Assembly (NCBI RefSeq): GCF_042138895.1
Contig: NZ_JBHIKW010000002.1
Coordinates: 1 to 64,000, forward strand
DNA: 64,000 nucleotides
Reading direction: 5' to 3'
From: Cedecea selenatireducens
GTDB taxonomy: Bacteria > Pseudomonadota > Gammaproteobacteria > Enterobacterales > Enterobacteriaceae
How positions within the stretch are numbered: the first letter of the stretch is position 1; every line of letters starts with the position of its first letter. This document shows positions 60,270 through 64,000 of the stretch, piece by piece. Position numbers and translations under genes: made by a program. Under the pieces are notes generated by a model. The model saw nothing but the letters and a program-made list of their open reading frames with translations, searched no databases and was not told the DNA's origin.

Positions 60270-62906
60270 TTATTCGTCCGCGTCGTCCGCGGCATCATCT
60301 TCAGTATCCGCTTCCGGAGCGATTTCATCGTCCCCTTCCGCGACGCTGCCGTCGATGCTGTCCAGATCTTCGTCGTCCACAGGCTCAGCTACGCGCTGCA
60401 GACCCACAACGTTTTCGTCTTCCGCGGTACGGATGAGGATGACGCCCTGGGTGTTACGCCCAACCACGCTGACTTCAGACACGCGAGTACGCACCAGCGT
60501 ACCGGCATCGGTGATCATCATGATCTGGTCGGTATCTTCCACCTGCACCGCGCCAACAACGCTGCCGTTGCGCTCGGTTACTTTGATGGAGATAACGCCC
60601 TGCGTTGCACGAGACTTGGTTGGGTATTCTGCCGCAGCGGTACGTTTACCGTAGCCGTTTTGAGTCACGGTCAGAATCGCGCCTTCACCGCGTGGAATGA
60701 TCAAGGAAACGACTTTATCGTCACCGGCAAGCTTGATACCGCGAACGCCCGTTGCGGTACGGCCCATGGTACGAACGGCGTCTTCTTTGAAGCGCACCAC
60801 TTTACCCGCCGCCGAGAACAGCATGGCTTCATCGCTGCCGTTGGTTAAATCAACGCCAATCAGCTCGTCACCCTCATTGAGGTTAACGGCGATGATGCCC
60901 GCAGAACGTGGACGGCTGAAGTCGGTCAGCGCGGTTTTCTTCACGGTGCCGCTTGCGGTCGCCATGAACACGTTGATGCCTTCTGCGTACTCGCGCACCG
61001 GCAGGATCGCGGTGATGCGCTCGTCCTGCTCAAGCGGCAGCAGGTTCACAATTGGGCGACCACGTGCGCCACGGCTCGCTTCCGGCAGCTGATAAACCTT
61101 CATCCAGTACAGGCGACCACGGCTGGAGAACAGCAGGATCGTGTCATGGGTGTTGGCCACCAGCAGGCGGTCAATAAAGTCTTCTTCTTTAATACGTGCG
61201 GCTGACTTGCCTTTGCCACCACGGCGCTGCGCTTCATAATCGGTCAGCGGCTGATACTTCACATAGCCCTGGTGAGACAGGGTGACCACCACGTCTTCCT
61301 GGTTGATCAGGTCTTCAATGTTGATATCCGCGGTGTTAGCCGTGATCTCGGTGCGGCGGTTGTCGCCGAACTGATCGCGCATCGCTTCCAGCTCTTCACG
61401 GATAACTTCCATCAGGCGCTCTGCGCTGCCCAGGATATGCAGCAGTTCGGCTATCTGCTCCAGCAGCTCTTTATACTCGTCGAGCAGTTTTTCGTGCTCG
61501 AGGCCGGTCAGTTTCTGCAGACGCAGATCCAGAATCGCCTGAGCCTGCTGCTCGGTGAGGAAGTACTGGCCGTCGCGGATACCAAACTCGGGCTCCAGCC
61601 ACTCAGGACGCGCGGCGTCGTCACCGGCACGTTCCAGCATCGCGGCAACGTTACCCAGATCCCACGAACGAGCAATCAGGCCAGCTTTTGCCTCTGCGGC
61701 ATTTGGCGAGTGACGAATCAGCTCAATGATCGGGTCGATGTTCGCCAGGGCGATCGCCAGACCTTCGAGGATATGGGCACGATCGCGCGCTTTACGCAGT
61801 TCGAAAATGGTACGACGGGTAACCACTTCGCGACGGTGACGCACAAAAGCAGAAAGAATATCTTTCAGGTTCATTATCTTCGGCTGACCATGGTGCAGTG
61901 CCACCATGTTGATACCGAAGGAAACCTGCAGCTGGGTCTGGGAGTAAAGGTTATTGAGCACCACTTCACCAACGGCGTCGCGCTTAATCTCAATAACAAT
62001 ACGCATACCGTCTTTGTCAGACTCATCGCGCAGGGCGCTAATGCCTTCTACACGTTTGTCTTTCACCAGCTCGGCGATTTTCTCGATCAGGCGAGCTTTG
62101 TTCACCTGATAAGGAATTTCATGAACGATGATAGTTTCGCGGCCGGTTTTCGCATCCGCTTCTACTTCGGCGCGGGCACGAATATAAATTTTACCGCGAC
62201 CGGTACGGTAGGCTTCTTCAATACCGCGGCGGCCGTTAATGATAGCGGCAGTCGGGAAGTCCGGGCCAGGGATGTGCTCCATCAGGCCTTCAACGCTGAT
62301 GTTCTCGTCTTCGATATACGCGAGGCAGCCGTTGATGACTTCGGTAATGTTGTGTGGCGGAATGTTGGTCGCCATCCCAACTGCGATACCGGATGAACCG
62401 TTTACCAGCAGGTTAGGAATTTTGGTTGGCATGACGTCCGGAATTTTTTCGGTGCCGTCGTAGTTATCGACGAAATCAACCGTATCTTTTTCCAGGTCTG
62501 CCATCAGTTCGTGGGCGATTTTCGACATACGGATTTCCGTATAACGCATCGCCGCGGCGGAGTCGCCGTCTACGGAACCGAAGTTACCCTGGCCGTCGAC
62601 CAGCATGTAACGCAGGGAAAATGGCTGTGCCATACGGACGATGGTGTCGTAAACCGCGGTATCACCATGGGGGTGATATTTACCGATTACGTCACCAACA
62701 ACACGGGCGGATTTTTTGTATGCTTTGTTCCAGTCATTGCCCAATACGTTCATCGCGTATAGTACGCGACGGTGTACCGGCTTAAGTCCATCTCGGACAT
62801 CTGGCAGTGCGCGGCCGACAATAACCGACATCGCATAATCCAGATACGAGCTCTTAAGCTCTTCCTCAATGTTGACCGGCGTAATTTCTCTGGCAAGGTC
62901 GCTCAT
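60270..62906 (-). CDS. gyrA: DNA gyrase subunit A
   Basis: Breakage-reunion subunit of gyrase (A2B2). 878 residues (E. coli 875): winged-helix/tower domains with catalytic Y122 (AAAMRYTEIR), quinolone-determining region 67-106, coiled-coil, and C-terminal beta-pinwheel with the GyrA box QRRGGKGK (about 560) and an acidic tail rich in Asp/Glu. Residue 83 is Thr (HPHGDTAVYD) where E. coli has Ser; D87 is conserved. The promoter -10 TATAAT lies at 62957-62952 with a GC-rich start region, as expected for relaxation-stimulated transcription. Confidence 0.97.
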   Translation of the reverse strand: MSDLAREITPVNIEEELKSSYLDYAMSVIVGRALPDVRDGLKPVHRRVLYAMNVLGNDWNKAYKKSARVVGDVIGKYHPHGDTAVYDTIVRMAQPFSLRYMLVDGQGNFGSVDGDSAAAMRYTEIRMSKIAHELMADLEKDTVDFVDNYDGTEKIPDVMPTKIPNLLVNGSSGIAVGMATNIPPHNITEVINGCLAYIEDENISVEGLMEHIPGPDFPTAAIINGRRGIEEAYRTGRGKIYIRARAEVEADAKTGRETIIVHEIPYQVNKARLIEKIAELVKDKRVEGISALRDESDKDGMRIVIEIKRDAVGEVVLNNLYSQTQLQVSFGINMVALHHGQPKIMNLKDILSAFVRHRREVVTRRTIFELRKARDRAHILEGLAIALANIDPIIELIRHSPNAAEAKAGLIARSWDLGNVAAMLERAGDDAARPEWLEPEFGIRDGQYFLTEQQAQAILDLRLQKLTGLEHEKLLDEYKELLEQIAELLHILGSAERLMEVIREELEAMRDQFGDNRRTEITANTADINIEDLINQEDVVVTLSHQGYVKYQPLTDYEAQRRGGKGKSAARIKEEDFIDRLLVANTHDTILLFSSRGRLYWMKVYQLPEASRGARGRPIVNLLPLEQDERITAILPVREYAEGINVFMATASGTVKKTALTDFSRPRSAGIIAVNLNEGDELIGVDLTNGSDEAMLFSAAGKVVRFKEDAVRTMGRTATGVRGIKLAGDDKVVSLIIPRGEGAILTVTQNGYGKRTAAAEYPTKSRATQGVISIKVTERNGSVVGAVQVEDTDQIMMITDAGTLVRTRVSEVSVVGRNTQGVILIRTAEDENVVGLQRVAEPVDDEDLDSIDGSVAEGDDEIAPEADTEDDAADDADE

Positions 62907-63066
62907 GTAACCGCTATCCCTCTACTGTTTTCCCGGATTCAAAGGTCGCAAATTATAACACATCCGGCCCTGTGTGGGGAAACCTGAACGCAATTGTCGG
63001 CGCTTTATTCACGCCGTTAGCCTGATATACTGCCTGCCTTAACATCTGCAAGGAGTCACCGCTGTA
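62907..63066. promoter_or_regulatory. Divergent gyrA-ubiG promoter region
   Basis: 160-bp gap. On the minus strand TATAAT (62957-62952) is the gyrA -10, about 46 nt before the start codon. For ubiG, GATATACTGCC (about 63022-63032) contains a TATACT -10, and CAAGGAGTCACCGCTGTA supplies the ribosome binding site. Confidence 0.7.
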
Positions 63067-63786
63067 ATGAATGCTGAAAACCAACCGGTTACGCAGAACG
63101 TCGACCACGAGGAAATCGCCAAATTTGAAGCTGTCGCTTCCCGCTGGTGGGATCTGGAAGGTGAATTTAAGCCGCTGCATCGCATCAACCCGCTGCGTTT
63201 AGGCTATATCAACCAGCGCGCCGGTGGGCTGTTCGGCAAAACCGTTCTCGACGTTGGCTGCGGCGGCGGCATTCTTGCGGAGAGCATGGCGCGTGAAGGC
63301 GCTAACGTCACCGGCCTGGACATGGGCTTTGAACCGCTGCAGGTTGCCCGCCTGCACGCGCTGGAAAGCGGCGTTAAGGTCAATTACGTCCAGGAGACGG
63401 TCGAAGAACACGCGACTAAACACGCCGGGCACTATGACGTTGTGACCTGCATGGAAATGCTGGAGCACGTCCCTGACCCGCAGTCGGTGGTCCACGCCTG
63501 TGCTCGCCTGGTTAAACCCGGCGGCCACGTTTTCTTCTCTACCATCAACCGCAACGGCAAAGCCTGGCTGATGGCCGTCGTCGGCGCTGAGTATGTGATG
63601 CGCATGGTGCCGAAAGGCACGCACGATGTTAAAAAGTTCATCAAGCCCGCCGAGCTGTTACGCTGGGTGGATGAAACCCCTCTCCGCGAGCGCCACATGA
63701 CCGGCTTACATTTCAACCCCGTCACCAATGTGTTCAAGCTCGGCCCAGGGGTAGATGTTAATTATATGCTGCATACTGAAGCATAA
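63067..63786 (+). CDS. ubiG: Ubiquinone O-methyltransferase UbiG
   Basis: SAM-dependent enzyme making both O-methylations in ubiquinone synthesis (2-polyprenyl-6-hydroxyphenol and 3-demethylubiquinol). 239 residues (E. coli 240): SAM motif I VLDVGCGGGILAESMA (about 60-75), TGLDMGFEPLQVARLH, motif post-I; TCMEMLEHVPDP (motif II), LVKPGGHVFFSTINRNGKAW (motif III). Amphipathic membrane-binding stretch around VVGAEYVMRMVPKGTHDVKK. Start ATG 63067. Confidence 0.96.
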   Translation: MNAENQPVTQNVDHEEIAKFEAVASRWWDLEGEFKPLHRINPLRLGYINQRAGGLFGKTVLDVGCGGGILAESMAREGANVTGLDMGFEPLQVARLHALESGVKVNYVQETVEEHATKHAGHYDVVTCMEMLEHVPDPQSVVHACARLVKPGGHVFFSTINRNGKAWLMAVVGAEYVMRMVPKGTHDVKKFIKPAELLRWVDETPLRERHMTGLHFNPVTNVFKLGPGVDVNYMLHTEA

Positions 63787-64000
63787 ATCGGCATATCGTA
63801 TAAGGATTGATTATCGATAATTGCGCCAGAATCGTTGCGCAATTATCGATGAAGTTTAAGAAATCAGCACCCGATCAAAATTTTCATTTTTTTTGCATCC
63901 CATTGACAATTCCCTCAAGCCTTACGTGACGTGGACTTACGAAAAAAGCGCCCTGGGGAACCTCATTTTATTGATGAAATCAATACTTGTACTGAACGGA
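63787..64000 (+). other. Region downstream of ubiG with a long inverted repeat
   Basis: Contains a perfect 14-bp inverted repeat ATCGATAATTGCGC (63813-63826) / GCGCAATTATCGAT (63837-63850) with a 10-nt loop and no U-tract, probably the 3' end of the ubiG transcript. Beyond it, TTGACA (63903-63908) could be a -35 of the next gene to the right, which in relatives is usually nrdA or an autotransporter; no -10 of good quality at 17 bp is seen. No coding region starts within the window. Confidence 0.55.

Noticed and set aside
1..64000. CRISPR arrays, complete IS elements, intact prophage, rRNA genes
   Set aside because: No regularly spaced repeats, transposase, integrase, phage structural genes or rRNA sequence were recognised anywhere in the window.

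Overview
The window is chromosomal DNA of an enterobacterium (family Enterobacteriaceae). Almost every gene has a recognisable E. coli counterpart, in the order of the E. coli segment from cirA to ubiG: cirA, lysP, yeiE, yeiH, nfo, fruAKB, setB, yeiW, yeiP, yeiQ, yeiR, lpxT, mepS, pdeN, yejABEF, yejG, bcr, rsuA, radD, rplY, yejK, yejL, yejM, proL, yojI, alkB, ada, apbE, ompC, micF, rcsD, rcsB, rcsC, gyrA, ubiG. It is not E. coli or Salmonella. Protein divergence, the extra genes (ABC operons, copper receptor, mgtE, DOPA-dioxygenase homologue, LPS-type glycosyltransferase) and the missing E. coli blocks suggest the Klebsiella/Enterobacter/Kosakonia/Cedecea side of the family; I cannot fix the genus from sequence alone.

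Layout. 1-206 is a hairpin-rich non-coding edge. 207-5370 holds the catecholate-siderophore receptor gene cirA downstream of an iron-complex ABC transporter, headed by a near-perfect Fur box. 5476-9975 is lysP plus a four-gene polar amino acid ABC operon absent from this place in E. coli. 10154-13139 is yeiE/yeiH (divergent) and nfo. 13182-13860 is a HigBA/NadS-type toxin-antitoxin pair with two spaced operators. 14078-17952 is the fruBKA operon under two Cra sites. 18239-19674 is setB and yeiW. 19808-22747 is an accessory copper segment: a DUF2946 protein, a TonB-dependent copper receptor with a Met-rich loop, and a small membrane protein. 22911-29835 is efpL, yeiQ, yeiR, lpxT, mepS, pdeN. 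29944-35480 is the peptide and microcin C importer yejABEF. 35483-44212 carries yejG, bcr, rsuA, radD, rplY, a DOPA-dioxygenase family gene, yejK, yejL and lapC (yejM). 44289-46994 has tRNA-Pro(GGG), a GT8 glycosyltransferase and mgtE, where E. coli carries the narP/ccm/nap/eco/mqo block. 47108-51672 is yojI, alkB, ada, apbE. 51803-60059 is ompC, micF and the Rcs phosphorelay, followed by gyrA and ubiG.

Functional themes. The window is rich in envelope biology: porin control (ompC/micF/OmpR sites), Rcs envelope stress signalling, LPS and lipid A control (lpxT, lapC, a GT8 enzyme), a murein endopeptidase (mepS), TonB-dependent import (iron, copper) and peptide or microcin transport (Yej in, YojI out). 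DNA repair (nfo, ada-alkB, radD) and core functions (gyrA, rplY, rsuA, ubiG) lie between.

No CRISPR array, complete insertion sequence or intact prophage is visible. The observations most worth follow-up are the three-way-junction leader before the copper receptor gene (20266-20337), the nested inverted repeats at the left edge, the iron ABC-cirA operon, and the GT8 gene beside the tRNA. Functional names rest on remembered family sequences and visible motifs; no search was run.
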